Origin: JADGGM01 sp035277485 | Lineage (GTDB): Bacteria > Gemmatimonadota > Gemmatimonadetes > Gemmatimonadales > Gemmatimonadaceae | Direction of reading: 5' to 3' | Length of the DNA: 64,000 bases | NCBI GenBank assembly: GCA_035277485.1 | Contig: DATEKK010000198.1 | Span: 40,171-104,170 of the forward strand | Part shown: one piece after another, positions 25,486 through 34,686 of the stretch | Position numbering within the stretch: the stretch's first letter is position 1 | Layout of the letters: each line of letters begins with the position of its first letter | Translations under genes and position numbers: made by a program | The notes under the pieces: model-generated | What the model was told of the DNA's origin: nothing | Seen by the model: the letters and a program-made list of their open reading frames with translations, nothing else | The model's database searches: none

Positions 25486-27054
25486 ATGAGCAGCGAGCAG
25501 GAGCAATTGGCAGGACCGGATCTCACGTTAGGCATCTCTCTCACCGCTCTCGCCGAGGGCGTGATGCTGCTCGGTCACGCCAACGGCGAAGCGGTGTTGA
25601 TCGTGCGTCGCGGCGACGAGGTGCTGGCGATGGGCGCCGTCTGTTCGCACTACAGCGGACCGCTCGCGGAGGGGCTGCTCGAGGACGATCACGTGCATTG
25701 TCCGTGGCACCACGCGTGCTTCAACCTGCGCACCGGAGAGGCCCTGCGGGCGCCCGCGCTCAACCCCGTCGCGTGTTGGCGTGTCGAGATACGCAACGGC
25801 ACGGCATACGTGACGCAGAAGGTCGAACGAGAGCCGTTGGCGCCGACGCCAAACCCATCTCCCCGCAGCGGCCAGCGGCCCGGAAGCATCGGGATCATCG
25901 GCGGCGGCGCCGCCGGGAACGCTGCCGCCGAGATGTTGCGGCGCGAGGGATATGATGGCCGCATCACGGTGATCGACGCCGATCCCGACTCACCGTACGA
26001 CCGCCCGAATCTTTCGAAGGACTACCTGGCCGGTAACGCGCCTGAGGAATGGATTCCGCTGCGGCCGTCCGGCTTCGATGCCGCAAACGGCATCGACATC
26101 GTGCGCGGACGGGTCACGTCGTTCGACGCGAAGAACAAGCGCGTGACACTCGAAGGCGGCGGCGAGCATCGCTTCGACCGCGTGCTGCTCTCGACCGGCG
26201 CGAGTCCGATACAACTCCGCGTGCCGGGTTCCGATTCGCCGCGTGTGCACCACCTCCGTTCGCTCGGCGACAGCCGGGCGATCATTGCGTCGGCGTCCGG
26301 GGCGAAGCGCGCGATCGTGGTCGGCGCGAGCTTCATCGGACTCGAGGTGGCCGCATCGCTCCGCGCGCGCGGCCTGGATGTGCACGTGGTCGCGCCCGAG
26401 GCGTTGCCGTTCGAGAAGGTGCTCGGTCCGGAGTTAGGCAAGTTTATCAAGGCCTTGCACGAGGAACACGGCGTCGTGTTCCACCTTCAACACACCGTCG
26501 CCTCCGTGGGCGCCGATGGGGTCGTGTTGGACGACGGACGCTCGCTGGCCGGCGAGCTGGTTGTGGCCGGCATCGGGGTTCGGCCCAACGTCGCCCTCGC
26601 CGAGGCGGCGGGCTTGGCAATGGATCGCGGACTGCTTGTGGACGAAATGCTCGAGACAAACGCCGCGGGCGTCTTCGCCGCCGGCGATATCGCGCGTTGG
26701 CCCGACGCGTGGACCGGCGAGCGCATCCGTGTCGAGCACTGGGTGGTTGCGGAACGGCAGGGCCAGGCGGCCGCGCGCAACCTGCTGGGGGCGCGGGAAC
26801 CTTTCCGGTCCGCGCCGTTTTTCTGGAGCGCCCACTACGACGTCACGATCGCGTATGTCGGTCACGCGTCCAGCTGGGATCGCATCGAGGTGCAGGGATC
26901 GATCGACAAGCGCGACTGTGCCATCTCCTATCAGAGCAAGGGTAAGACACTCGCCGTGGCGAGCATCTTCCGCGACGACGTCAGCCTCGCGGCCGAGGTT
27001 GCAATGGAGCGCGGTGACAGCGACGCAATGCGGTCGCTGCTAGCGAAGAGGTAA
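25486..27054 (+). CDS. Rieske-FAD pyridine nucleotide-disulfide oxidoreductase (AIF-like)
   Basis: A 522-residue two-domain redox protein. Residues about 10-105 form a Rieske [2Fe-2S] domain with the full ligand set (CSHYSGPL ... CPWHHACF). The rest is an FAD/NAD(P)H reductase: GIIGGGAAGNAAAEMLRR, AIVVGASFIGLEVAASL, and GVFAAGDIARWPD. This layout matches AIFM3-like and benzoate-dioxygenase-ferredoxin-reductase-like proteins that pass electrons from NADH to a Rieske cluster. The physiological acceptor is unknown. ATG 25486 is used; the frame is open from 25429 without a better start. Confidence 0.9.
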   Translation: MSSEQEQLAGPDLTLGISLTALAEGVMLLGHANGEAVLIVRRGDEVLAMGAVCSHYSGPLAEGLLEDDHVHCPWHHACFNLRTGEALRAPALNPVACWRVEIRNGTAYVTQKVEREPLAPTPNPSPRSGQRPGSIGIIGGGAAGNAAAEMLRREGYDGRITVIDADPDSPYDRPNLSKDYLAGNAPEEWIPLRPSGFDAANGIDIVRGRVTSFDAKNKRVTLEGGGEHRFDRVLLSTGASPIQLRVPGSDSPRVHHLRSLGDSRAIIASASGAKRAIVVGASFIGLEVAASLRARGLDVHVVAPEALPFEKVLGPELGKFIKALHEEHGVVFHLQHTVASVGADGVVLDDGRSLAGELVVAGIGVRPNVALAEAAGLAMDRGLLVDEMLETNAAGVFAAGDIARWPDAWTGERIRVEHWVVAERQGQAAARNLLGAREPFRSAPFFWSAHYDVTIAYVGHASSWDRIEVQGSIDKRDCAISYQSKGKTLAVASIFRDDVSLAAEVAMERGDSDAMRSLLAKR

Positions 27055-27170
27055 CAGTAGGGCGACGAGTACTGGGAGCTGCATGTGTAAGCTCCGAAGT
27101 TTGTTCAAGGTTGAACCGTACGAGCTGGCTGTTCCGTTTCTTTCTTCACTCGCAGGCTCCGGGGGATTTT

Positions 27171-27803
27171 ATGCGCGCGTCCATGGTCATCATTCTCGCT
27201 TCGGTCGTGGCTGCCGGCTGCGGCGGAGGCGGCGGCGGGGTCACACCACCACCGCCACCGGTGTTCACTAGTCTCGAGGTTCAGCCGGATACGCAGACCA
27301 TTTTCGGTGCGCCCGGCACACAGACGCAGATGTCGGCAACGCCGCTCGATCAGAACGGCCATCCGATTCTCGGGCTGGGAGCCGCAACGTGGTCGTCGAG
27401 CGACGAAACAATCGCAACGGTCAACGCCAGCGGTCTCGTCACGTCCGTGGCACTCGGCGGACCGGTGACGATCTCTGCCTCGCTCACTTCGGGCGGCATC
27501 ACGAAGAATGGATCGGGAACCGTGAAAGTTGCGGACATTCCTCTGACGGACACCGTGACCATGACCGCCGGTCAACAAGTGGTGCCGCCGAGCGTTACGA
27601 TCAAGGTCGGCGGATCCGTCACGTGGGTTTTCCAATCGCTCGCGCACACCGTGACATTCAATGTGCCGACGCCTGCGGGAACGCCTGCCGATATCAACGC
27701 GTCAGTGAACACGAAGGTGAGTCGTACGTTCAATACTGCAGGGACCTTCAATTATCACTGCTCGATTCATCCAGGCATGACTGGCGTCGTCAACGTGCAG
27801 TAA
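27171..27803 (+). CDS. Lipoprotein with Ig-like (Big2) and cupredoxin domains
   Basis: A 210-residue lipoprotein. Signal peptide and lipobox AAGC are followed by Gly and Pro runs, a bacterial Ig-like domain of the Big2 type (FTSLEVQPDTQTIFGAPGTQTQMSATPLD...WSSSDETIATVNASGLVTSV), and a plastocyanin-like domain whose type 1 copper ligands are visible: His in LAHTVTF and Cys, His, Met in YHCSIHPGM. GGGGGA precedes ATG 27171. It is probably a periplasmic or surface electron carrier. A second cupredoxin gene lies 230 bases downstream, after a terminator. Confidence 0.85.
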   Translation: MRASMVIILASVVAAGCGGGGGGVTPPPPPVFTSLEVQPDTQTIFGAPGTQTQMSATPLDQNGHPILGLGAATWSSSDETIATVNASGLVTSVALGGPVTISASLTSGGITKNGSGTVKVADIPLTDTVTMTAGQQVVPPSVTIKVGGSVTWVFQSLAHTVTFNVPTPAGTPADINASVNTKVSRTFNTAGTFNYHCSIHPGMTGVVNVQ

Positions 27804-27825
27804 GCCCGAATCGCGTGCCTTACGG

Positions 27826-27857
27826 ACGGGAGCGTCGCGTTGCGGCGCTCCCGTTTG
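27826..27857 (+). terminator. Rho-independent terminator after the Big2-cupredoxin gene
   Basis: A 9-base-pair stem (ACGGGAGCG 27826-27834 with CGCTCCCGT 27846-27854) followed by TTTGTGT. It ends the transcript of the upstream cupredoxin gene. The stretch 27858-28031 holds the promoter region of the next gene, with an AATAAGTTCACAAT-like AT-rich segment near 27945-27960. Confidence 0.75.
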
Positions 27858-28031
27858 TGTCTGGAGTCTGCTGGTTGGGTGACACGGTACCTGGCACGCG
27901 CAATGCGCGAACACTCCCGCGTGGTTTGCCTTTCGGAATCCATGTGAATAAGTTCACAATGCTTCGTAGTCAGGGGACCCGGAGCAATCCAAGCAACTCT
28001 TGCAACAGCTCGGCACTGGAGGCCTCAAGCA

Positions 28032-28568
28032 ATGCGGTTCATCGGACAGGCGGCGCTGATCACCGGCGCATTCGTCCTTAGCGCGTGTGGCGGCGGCTCG
28101 AAGAACGCGGCGTCGACCTCGGATACCACGGCGGCTAGCGCGCCGGCAGCGAGTGAGAGCGCCGCGGCACCAGCCGCTGCACCCAGCGCAGGCGGAGCGG
28201 CGGCAACGTCGGCAGCCGCTGCGCCGATCACCGGTAAGACATGGGAAGTGAAGATGGTGGGCGATGCGAAAGGCTATCGGTTTGAGCCCGCGACGCTCAC
28301 CATCAAACAGGGCGACGGCATCAAGTTCGAGATGGAGTCGGGCGGCCCGCACAATGTCGCGTTCGATTCGACGACGATTCCTGCAGGAGCGACGGCGCAG
28401 CTGACGGCGAACATGCCGAACCAGATGTCACCGCTCTCGAGCAACTTTCTCATGAATGCCGGCGACAGCGAAACCATTTCCTTCGCGAAGGTCCCGAAGG
28501 GAACCTATCCGTTCCACTGCGTGCCCCACCTTGCGCTGGGCATGAAGGGATCGGTCACGGTGCAGTAA
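28032..28568 (+). CDS. Cupredoxin (plastocyanin/azurin-like) lipoprotein
   Basis: A 178-residue lipoprotein: signal peptide MRFIGQAALITGAFVLSAC with lipobox LSAC, a 45-residue Ala/Ser-rich tether, then a cupredoxin domain. Type 1 copper ligands are present: His in GGPHNVAF and Cys, His, Met in FHCVPHLALGMKG. The tether suggests attachment to a membrane with the copper domain reaching into the periplasm, as for electron donors to oxidases. Related to, but not a close copy of, the copper domain of the gene before it. A strong hairpin terminator follows. Confidence 0.87.
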   Translation: MRFIGQAALITGAFVLSACGGGSKNAASTSDTTAASAPAASESAAAPAAAPSAGGAAATSAAAAPITGKTWEVKMVGDAKGYRFEPATLTIKQGDGIKFEMESGGPHNVAFDSTTIPAGATAQLTANMPNQMSPLSSNFLMNAGDSETISFAKVPKGTYPFHCVPHLALGMKGSVTVQ

Positions 28569-28600
28569 GCGCGTAGATTTTCGGCGCGTCACCGCAAAAT

Positions 28601-28641
28601 GGGGGCGAGGGTGCTAGTTCACTCTCGCCCCCGTTACTTTC
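28601..28641 (+). terminator. Rho-independent terminator after the cupredoxin gene
   Basis: Stem GGGGGCGAG (28601-28609) with CTCGCCCCC (28624-28632), extendable by GTG/CAC around a one-base bulge on each side, followed by GTTACTTTCTT. It separates the cupredoxin from the metalloprotease gene. Confidence 0.75.
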
Positions 28642-28703
28642 TTCCTCGAAGTTTCTCGCCGCATCGCGCACATCCTCTCGTCCCCTCCTCCGCTCGATAG
28701 CGT

Positions 28704-31178
28704 ATGAAGCGAACCCTCGCCGGAATTGTCGTGGGCTTGTCCGCTCTTGCCTGCGCAAGCCAGCAGTCCCACGTGTCGGCGGTGCAGCCGGCCGCACCGC
28801 CGACCACGACGCGAGATACCGTCGTGCAGACGGCCTCCAATGCCCGGAGCGGCACGCAACACTGGGACGGGTTTCTTCCCCTCGATCTGGATGCCAAGCG
28901 CCAGCGCGTGCTCCTCGAGATTCCGCACGACTCCATGCACGCCCTGCTCTTCGTCACACTGGCGACGGGCTTGGGATCCAATCCGATCGGGCTCGATCGC
29001 GGCGCGGACGTGAGCGCGTTCGTGGCGCGATTCGATCGCGCGGGAACGCGCGTGCTGCTGGTGCTCGAGAACTGGAACTATCGCAGCTCGTTGCCTAACG
29101 AGGACCACGTCCGCACCGTGCACGAATCGTTTCCGCCGAGCACGGTCGCCGCGCTGCCGGTCGTCGCAGAGGAATCCGGCGGGCGCGTGCTCGTCGACGC
29201 GAGCGACATGGTCTTTCGCGACTGGGTACACGTCGCCGAGACGCTCGACGCGAACAAGCAAGGCTCGTACACGCTGTCGCGCGATCGCTCGACCATCTAC
29301 GCGCCGTACACGAAGGCCTTTCCGGAAAACACGGAGATCGATGCGTCGTTGACGTTTGCGCTCGCGAACGGGCGCGCCGGCAACGTCGTCTCGCAGATCG
29401 TGCCCGACCCCGCCGCGATCACGCTGCGCCAGCATTTGTCGTTCCTGCCGCTGCCGGACAGCGCGTACGAGCCTCGTGCGCTGGATCCGCGCATCGGATA
29501 CTTCGGCGTGACGTTCAAGGACTACGGGCAACCCATTCAGGGCTCGCTCGAGCAACGATGGATCGGGCGCCACCGATTGGAGCGCGTTAGGCCTGACGAT
29601 CCGACGAGTCCGATCACGAATCCGATCGTGTACTACGTCGACCGCGGGATTCCAGAACCGATTCGCACGGCGGTCAAACAAGGCGTCAACTGGTGGGTCA
29701 CGGCGTTCGACGAGGCCGGACTCAAGGGCGCGTTCCGCGTCGAGGATCTTCCCGAAGGGGTCGATCCCATGGACGCGCGATACAACGTGGTGCAATGGGA
29801 GAATCGCAACGAGCGCGGCTGGTCCATTGGAGGATCACTCGGCGATCCTCGCACCGGTGAGATCATCAAGGGCATGGCGCGCCTCGATTCACATCGCGAG
29901 CGCACGGACTACAACCTGTATGCAGGACTCATGGGTGCCGCGTCCTCGGCCGCCGACACGGCGTTCGTGCTGGCGCGCGTGCGACAGAAGGCCGCGCACG
30001 AAGTTGGACATACGTTAGGCTTGGCGCACAACTACATCGCGTCGACGTACGAGCGCGGCTCGGTAATGGACTATCCGCCGCCGCGCGTGCGTCTCGCGCC
30101 GGATGGCAGCATCGACATCAGCCAAGCATATGCGTCAGGTCCCGGCGCGTACGATGTGTGGGCCATCCACTGGGGATACGGCATCTTCCCGCGCGCGAGC
30201 GAAGCGGATTCGCTGCACGCGATCGTGGCCGATGGGCTGCGCAAGGGATATCTCTTCTTATCGGATGCCGATGCGCGACCGGAGTTCGCATCCGATCCAC
30301 GAACCAATTTGTGGGATGACCAGTCCTCTGCGGCCGGCTTTTTGCGCGACCAGATGGCCGTGCGTCGCGCGGCTATCGCCAGCTTCGGTCTTCGCAACAT
30401 TCGCGCTGGCGAACCAGTGGCGCTGCTCCAGGAGCGGTTCGTGCCCGTGTACTTTCTCCACCGTTTTGCTCTCAATTCGTTAGCCAAGACGATCGGTGGA
30501 ATGGAGTACGCCAACGCAGTGAGCGGCGACGGCCAGCAGGAGACGCGCCCCTTGCCGGCGGCAGCGCAGCGGGCGGCGCTGCACCAACTGTTAGGCGCAC
30601 TCGCGCCGGCGGAGCTGGCGATTCCGGACACTGTATTGAGTTTGATGGGTCCGCGACCGTTCTCGTACGAGGCATCGGTCGAGTTGTTCGGGAGCCGCAC
30701 GCGTCCGGCCTTCGATGAGTTTGGCGCCGCGCGATCATTGTCGCAGATGATCGTGAATGCGATTCTCGAGCGTGAGCGCGCCGCACGAGTCGTTCGTTTC
30801 GCCACGGAAGAGGCGAATCCCATCACGCTCGAGGAAGTGATCGACTCACTCGTTGCGGCGACGTGGAATGCTCGAACCCCATCCTCACCCAAGTTGGCCG
30901 CATTGCAGGGCGTGACGCAGCGCGCGGTCGCCGACCGGTTGCTCGCACTCGCGTCCGATACCAACGCGGCAGAGCACGTCAGAGCAATTGCGGAGCTCGA
31001 GATCTCGAATCTCCGCACGATCGCCGCGCGACACGCACGCGCTTCTCGCACGTTCGGCGAACGCGCGCATTGGACCGCAATCGCGGCCGACTTCGGCCGG
31101 TGGGTTGATCGCCGCGAGCTTCCGGCGCCAACGAAGGCGATGGACGCGCCGCCGGGCGACCCGTTCGGCGAACCGTGA
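28704..31178 (+). CDS. Secreted zinc metalloprotease (DUF5117/DUF4953-type) lipoprotein
   Basis: An 824-residue protein with signal peptide and lipobox LACA, a DUF5117-like N-terminal beta domain, then a metzincin-like catalytic domain with HEVGHTLGLAHN (zinc-binding HExxHxxGxxH) near residue 435 and a downstream Met-turn-like region (GSVMDYPPP). The C-terminal 300 residues are helical (DUF4953-like). Such proteins are common in Bacteroidota and Gemmatimonadota and are presumed to degrade peptides at the outer membrane or outside. Full length and intact motifs argue for activity. It stands alone in its transcription unit. Confidence 0.88.
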   Translation: MKRTLAGIVVGLSALACASQQSHVSAVQPAAPPTTTRDTVVQTASNARSGTQHWDGFLPLDLDAKRQRVLLEIPHDSMHALLFVTLATGLGSNPIGLDRGADVSAFVARFDRAGTRVLLVLENWNYRSSLPNEDHVRTVHESFPPSTVAALPVVAEESGGRVLVDASDMVFRDWVHVAETLDANKQGSYTLSRDRSTIYAPYTKAFPENTEIDASLTFALANGRAGNVVSQIVPDPAAITLRQHLSFLPLPDSAYEPRALDPRIGYFGVTFKDYGQPIQGSLEQRWIGRHRLERVRPDDPTSPITNPIVYYVDRGIPEPIRTAVKQGVNWWVTAFDEAGLKGAFRVEDLPEGVDPMDARYNVVQWENRNERGWSIGGSLGDPRTGEIIKGMARLDSHRERTDYNLYAGLMGAASSAADTAFVLARVRQKAAHEVGHTLGLAHNYIASTYERGSVMDYPPPRVRLAPDGSIDISQAYASGPGAYDVWAIHWGYGIFPRASEADSLHAIVADGLRKGYLFLSDADARPEFASDPRTNLWDDQSSAAGFLRDQMAVRRAAIASFGLRNIRAGEPVALLQERFVPVYFLHRFALNSLAKTIGGMEYANAVSGDGQQETRPLPAAAQRAALHQLLGALAPAELAIPDTVLSLMGPRPFSYEASVELFGSRTRPAFDEFGAARSLSQMIVNAILERERAARVVRFATEEANPITLEEVIDSLVAATWNARTPSSPKLAALQGVTQRAVADRLLALASDTNAAEHVRAIAELEISNLRTIAARHARASRTFGERAHWTAIAADFGRWVDRRELPAPTKAMDAPPGDPFGEP

Positions 31179-31239
31179 TGCCCGCTGACGGCAGCGACCA
31201 CGTGGGCGTCAATCAAGGGTCGAAGCTGAACGGTGAGCG

Positions 31240-32952
31240 ATGTTCGAGTCGGAAGACCTGACGGAAGCAGCAGACACACGGATGACGGTGCAGTCGGCCG
31301 CCGACGCCGAGCATACGACGAAGGCGCCGATGTTGCCGGGAACGACGGCACACGCGCCGGGTTGGATTCGGCGTCGCGCGCACAACGTGTACCGGCGTCC
31401 ACTGCTCGTGAGCGCCGTCGGTCTAACGGTGTTCGTCGCCGTGTTAGTCGCGGCGGTGCTGGCGCCGTTGCAAGAACGGCGCGCGGTGCGAGCATCGCTC
31501 GGTGCAGCGCGGGCGCGGCCGGACACGGTTGCCATCCTGCACCACATCGGGATGGCCGCATCCCTCCTGCGAGCGACGGATTCGGTACGGCTCGCCGTGC
31601 GCCAAAGCAACGCGCAAGCATCGACTGGCCACGATACCGCGGCGCTCACCGACAGCCGTCGCGATTCGCTGCTCGCTGCAGCGAACGAGCTCACGAGCTT
31701 GTTGCGTCGCGCGCACGATGCGCCGCTCGCCGCATCCTACCGCGCACTCGGCTCGGCGCGAGCATTGCGCGGCGACCGCCGGGCGTCCGCGCTGGTCGAC
31801 ACGCTGTCGCGGCTCGAGTCGAGCCGTGCGGCCTTCGGTGCAACCGGCGGCGCCGATCCGGTCTTCATCGCACTCACCACGCGCCTAACGCAAGTGGGCA
31901 AGCAGCTGGCGCTGGTGGCGGATTCGAGGCGGACTGCGTTGCTCGCGGAGTCCGCGCGACTGGATCCGGTTCCTGCCCCGGTGCACGTGATCGACACGGT
32001 GGCCCTCGAGCGGACACATGACTCGGCCACGGCGGCACTCGCGTCTGCGCATCGATGGCTCCAGCGGGCGCGCGAGGTGGATCACGACATGGATGCGAGC
32101 GAGGCGCGCGCCAAATCAGCCGATGCCATCGGTGCGTCGGTGCCCGCGATGCTGGCCGGAGCCGGCGCCCTCGGCTTGGTCGTCGGCTTTGCTTTCGCGC
32201 TCGCGCTCGAGGTGCGCGATCCGCGCGTGTCCGATGAAGACGAAGCCGAGTCGATCGCGGGTGTTCGCGTGCTGGCGTCGATCGGCGAGGCGCCGGCAGC
32301 GCCCGTGCGGCGTCGCCGCGCCGACCAGGAGATGCCTCCGTTAGTCGAGCTCTATTCGGAGGCGTATCGGCTCTTGTACGCGCAGCTGGCTGATCGCACG
32401 GACAACCTGCCGTTGTTGTCGATCGTGGGCGACGACGCGATCACCACGGCCGTCGTGGCGGCAAACCTCGGCGCCGTCGCTGCGCGGCAGGTGCGCGACG
32501 TGTTGGTCATCGACACCGATGTCGAGCGGCAGTCGTTGTCGTCGGTGACGAAGGTGCGCGGGACACCTGGATTGGTGGACGTGCTCACCGGACGAGTCGA
32601 ATGGGCGGCCGCCATTCGCAGCGTGGTCGTGGATCGCGATCGAACGCTGGACGTGTTGCCGAGCGGCGCGTTCGGCGCGCACGAAGCGATGGACGCGATG
32701 ACGTGGGATGTGACGCAGCTCCTGGAGCACGTGACTCGGCGATACGACTGTGTGCTGCTGAGCGCTCCCTTGTCGAGCGCCGGGGGATTGGGCTTGACGG
32801 CGACATTGGGGTCGCCAGTAGTGGTGGTGCGGCGGGCGCGCACATCGGTGCGGTCGCTGGATGGGCTGACGGGATTGATTCGGGAACGCCGGTGCCGAAT
32901 CAGGGGAATCTTAATGTGGAATCGGGGGGAGCCGGTCGCAGTTTCAGCGTGA
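31240..32952 (+). CDS. Wzz/Wzc-like polysaccharide co-polymerase with degenerate kinase domain
   Basis: A 570-residue protein laid out like a bacterial tyrosine kinase of the Wzc type: a cytoplasmic N-terminus, membrane helix 1 (LLVSAVGLTVFVAVLVAAVLA, about residues 55-75), a long helical periplasmic region, membrane helix 2 (AGAGALGLVVGFAFALALEV, about 305-325) and a ParA/MinD-like cytoplasmic domain. The P-loop position reads IVGDDAITTAVVAANLG with no Lys, Walker A' is VLVIDTDVERQSL, and there is no C-terminal Tyr cluster. It is probably a non-catalytic regulator of polysaccharide chain length or export. No glycosyltransferases are adjacent. Confidence 0.7.
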   Translation: MFESEDLTEAADTRMTVQSAADAEHTTKAPMLPGTTAHAPGWIRRRAHNVYRRPLLVSAVGLTVFVAVLVAAVLAPLQERRAVRASLGAARARPDTVAILHHIGMAASLLRATDSVRLAVRQSNAQASTGHDTAALTDSRRDSLLAAANELTSLLRRAHDAPLAASYRALGSARALRGDRRASALVDTLSRLESSRAAFGATGGADPVFIALTTRLTQVGKQLALVADSRRTALLAESARLDPVPAPVHVIDTVALERTHDSATAALASAHRWLQRAREVDHDMDASEARAKSADAIGASVPAMLAGAGALGLVVGFAFALALEVRDPRVSDEDEAESIAGVRVLASIGEAPAAPVRRRRADQEMPPLVELYSEAYRLLYAQLADRTDNLPLLSIVGDDAITTAVVAANLGAVAARQVRDVLVIDTDVERQSLSSVTKVRGTPGLVDVLTGRVEWAAAIRSVVVDRDRTLDVLPSGAFGAHEAMDAMTWDVTQLLEHVTRRYDCVLLSAPLSSAGGLGLTATLGSPVVVVRRARTSVRSLDGLTGLIRERRCRIRGILMWNRGEPVAVSA

Positions 32953-33045
32953 GATGGCGGCTCGCAACTCTTGAAAAATTCGCCGGTTGGGCGAATAATG
33001 TACGCGGCGCCGACACTTGTTCTGCGGCCTGTGACGCACGCAAGG

Positions 33046-33059
33046 TTAGACTCGTCTAA
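33046..33059. promoter_or_regulatory. 14-base palindrome upstream of the lipoprotein gene
   Basis: TTAGACTCGTCTAA is a perfect palindrome 137 bases before the start of the 446-residue lipoprotein gene, in the otherwise gene-free stretch 32953-33195. The same stretch holds two stem-loops, CGGCGG/CCGCCG (33131-33148) and GAGCGCC/GGCGCTC (33165-33184), the second directly before the GGGGGA ribosome site. A role as operator plus structured leader is inference. Confidence 0.4.
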
Positions 33060-33195
33060 TGTGACAAGCAGGGCGGAGCCGGCTGGCGGTTCGAGCGCGG
33101 CTTCGTCAGGGAGTCAAACCTTTGCTTCCGCGGCGGGATGATCCGCCGAGGGGCACCTTGAAAAGAGCGCCGCTGATGGCGCTCGGGGGAAGACG

Positions 33196-34536
33196 ATGTC
33201 TCGGCGCCTTGGTTTCCACTCATCGGCAATTCGCGCGGCGAGCGCAGTCGTTGCGCTCGCGGCTGTCGTTGGTTGTAGTGATCGGTCGGCAGGTATCACG
33301 GGCACCGGTGTAATGCAGCAGCCTCCGGCGGTGTTGCCGTCAGAGGGACTCGGTGTCGTGATGGCGTCAGTGGACGGTGCGGGCAACGTCACGATGACGC
33401 CGTTGCAGGGCACGTCGAGTGATTTGGCTCCGGGCGTCGACGGGTCGATCTACGGTACGCAAAACGTGAACGTGCGCGTGTACGCGGCCGCTGCCACGGT
33501 CACGACCCAGAACAACACGAAGACGTGGACGATGAAGTTCGGCGTGCGCAATCTCTTGCCGTATCCGATCGGCAGCAACCAATCGGGGCCGATACCGAAC
33601 GACACGACCGGAATTTTCCTCGCTGTGATCGGCGGCCCAACGGTGACGCAGACGTCGACCAATTGCCCGGGCACGTGCGCGATGTCGATCGTGGCGTACG
33701 ACGGCACCGGCACTTTCACCGCGCCTAACCAACGGTATGTGTACTGGCGTGAGCGCCTGGCCGCCAAGCAACCGGTGGCCGGTGCGGACACGGTTAGCGC
33801 ACGTCGCACCATCCAGTTCACGTCGCCGAAGCAGGTCACGAACTTCTCGTTCTTCCTCATCGTCGGCGCAGATTGGCCGGCTCCGGCGCAGACGAGTTGG
33901 AGCGTGTTCTACAATGCTCCGACGGATTCGGCTCCCGATCAGCATGCGAAGCCAATCTGGCGCACGGGTCATATGTCGTTGTCAGGAAGCGGGACAGAGA
34001 GCTGGTCGAAAACCGCTGGCGTCGATTCGCTCATTCTGGCGAACAACAAGGATTACTATCTGTTTCGTCGTGACTCGCTGGCAGCTGCGACTCCCGCCTA
34101 CTTCGAGGCGCACGTCAAGGTCAACAACGGTGGACAGTTCAAACCGGAGACAGTGTTTGGATTCCTGGACGGGACGCGCATGGCCGCCGTGGGTATGACA
34201 AGCAGTCAGATCGGCTTTGTGAAATACGCGTTTCTGGCGAAGAACATACTCGGGCATGGACTGCCGCAGTCGAATTTCGTGGATAGTACATCCGTGAATG
34301 CGACGACCTCGCATACGTATCGCCTGCGGAAATTCGGCTCCGACAGCGTGACCCTCGAAGTCGACGGCGTTCGTCGCCTCGGTCTCACGTACAGCAAGTT
34401 GCCGACGGTCGCGCTGGATTCAGTCGCTGTTTTCACCACCGGACCGGCCGAGTTCTTCGGCGACGGCAGCGTCTCTGGAAACCATAACTCCGCTTGGAGC
34501 GTCGTTACGTACGGCATAGGCGTGACTCAGCCGTGA
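33196..34536 (+). CDS. Secreted lipoprotein of unknown function
   Basis: A 446-residue protein with signal peptide and lipobox VVGC (lipidated Cys about residue 27). The mature part is beta-rich with many Thr, Ser and Asn: repeated segments such as TWTMKFGVRNLLPYPIG and VTNFSFFLIVGADWP suggest Ig-like sheets, and residues about 270-440 resemble a laminin-G/concanavalin-like domain (YFEAHVKVNN...GFLDGTRMAAVG...YRLRKFGSDSVTLEVDG). I do not recognise the family. It directly precedes the candidate RiPP locus, and could be regulated by the structured leader before it. GGGGGA precedes ATG 33196. Confidence 0.65.
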   Translation: MSRRLGFHSSAIRAASAVVALAAVVGCSDRSAGITGTGVMQQPPAVLPSEGLGVVMASVDGAGNVTMTPLQGTSSDLAPGVDGSIYGTQNVNVRVYAAAATVTTQNNTKTWTMKFGVRNLLPYPIGSNQSGPIPNDTTGIFLAVIGGPTVTQTSTNCPGTCAMSIVAYDGTGTFTAPNQRYVYWRERLAAKQPVAGADTVSARRTIQFTSPKQVTNFSFFLIVGADWPAPAQTSWSVFYNAPTDSAPDQHAKPIWRTGHMSLSGSGTESWSKTAGVDSLILANNKDYYLFRRDSLAAATPAYFEAHVKVNNGGQFKPETVFGFLDGTRMAAVGMTSSQIGFVKYAFLAKNILGHGLPQSNFVDSTSVNATTSHTYRLRKFGSDSVTLEVDGVRRLGLTYSKLPTVALDSVAVFTTGPAEFFGDGSVSGNHNSAWSVVTYGIGVTQP

Positions 34537-34686
34537 GTTGGCTTGGAGCGAGATTGACTTGAACGGCCACTGGGCGATGCTAACTTGAGTGCGCCCAGTG
34601 GCAGCCCGGACCCCGCCGCATCTCGTGATCGCCGTTCTTCGGTCAACTTATCGATGATGATACCACCGCGAACCGAGCCCGACACG

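Noticed and set aside
33060..33195. Possible cyclic-di-GMP riboswitch
   Set aside because: AAACC and hairpins are present but the conserved GGGACGCAAAGC-type core is missing.
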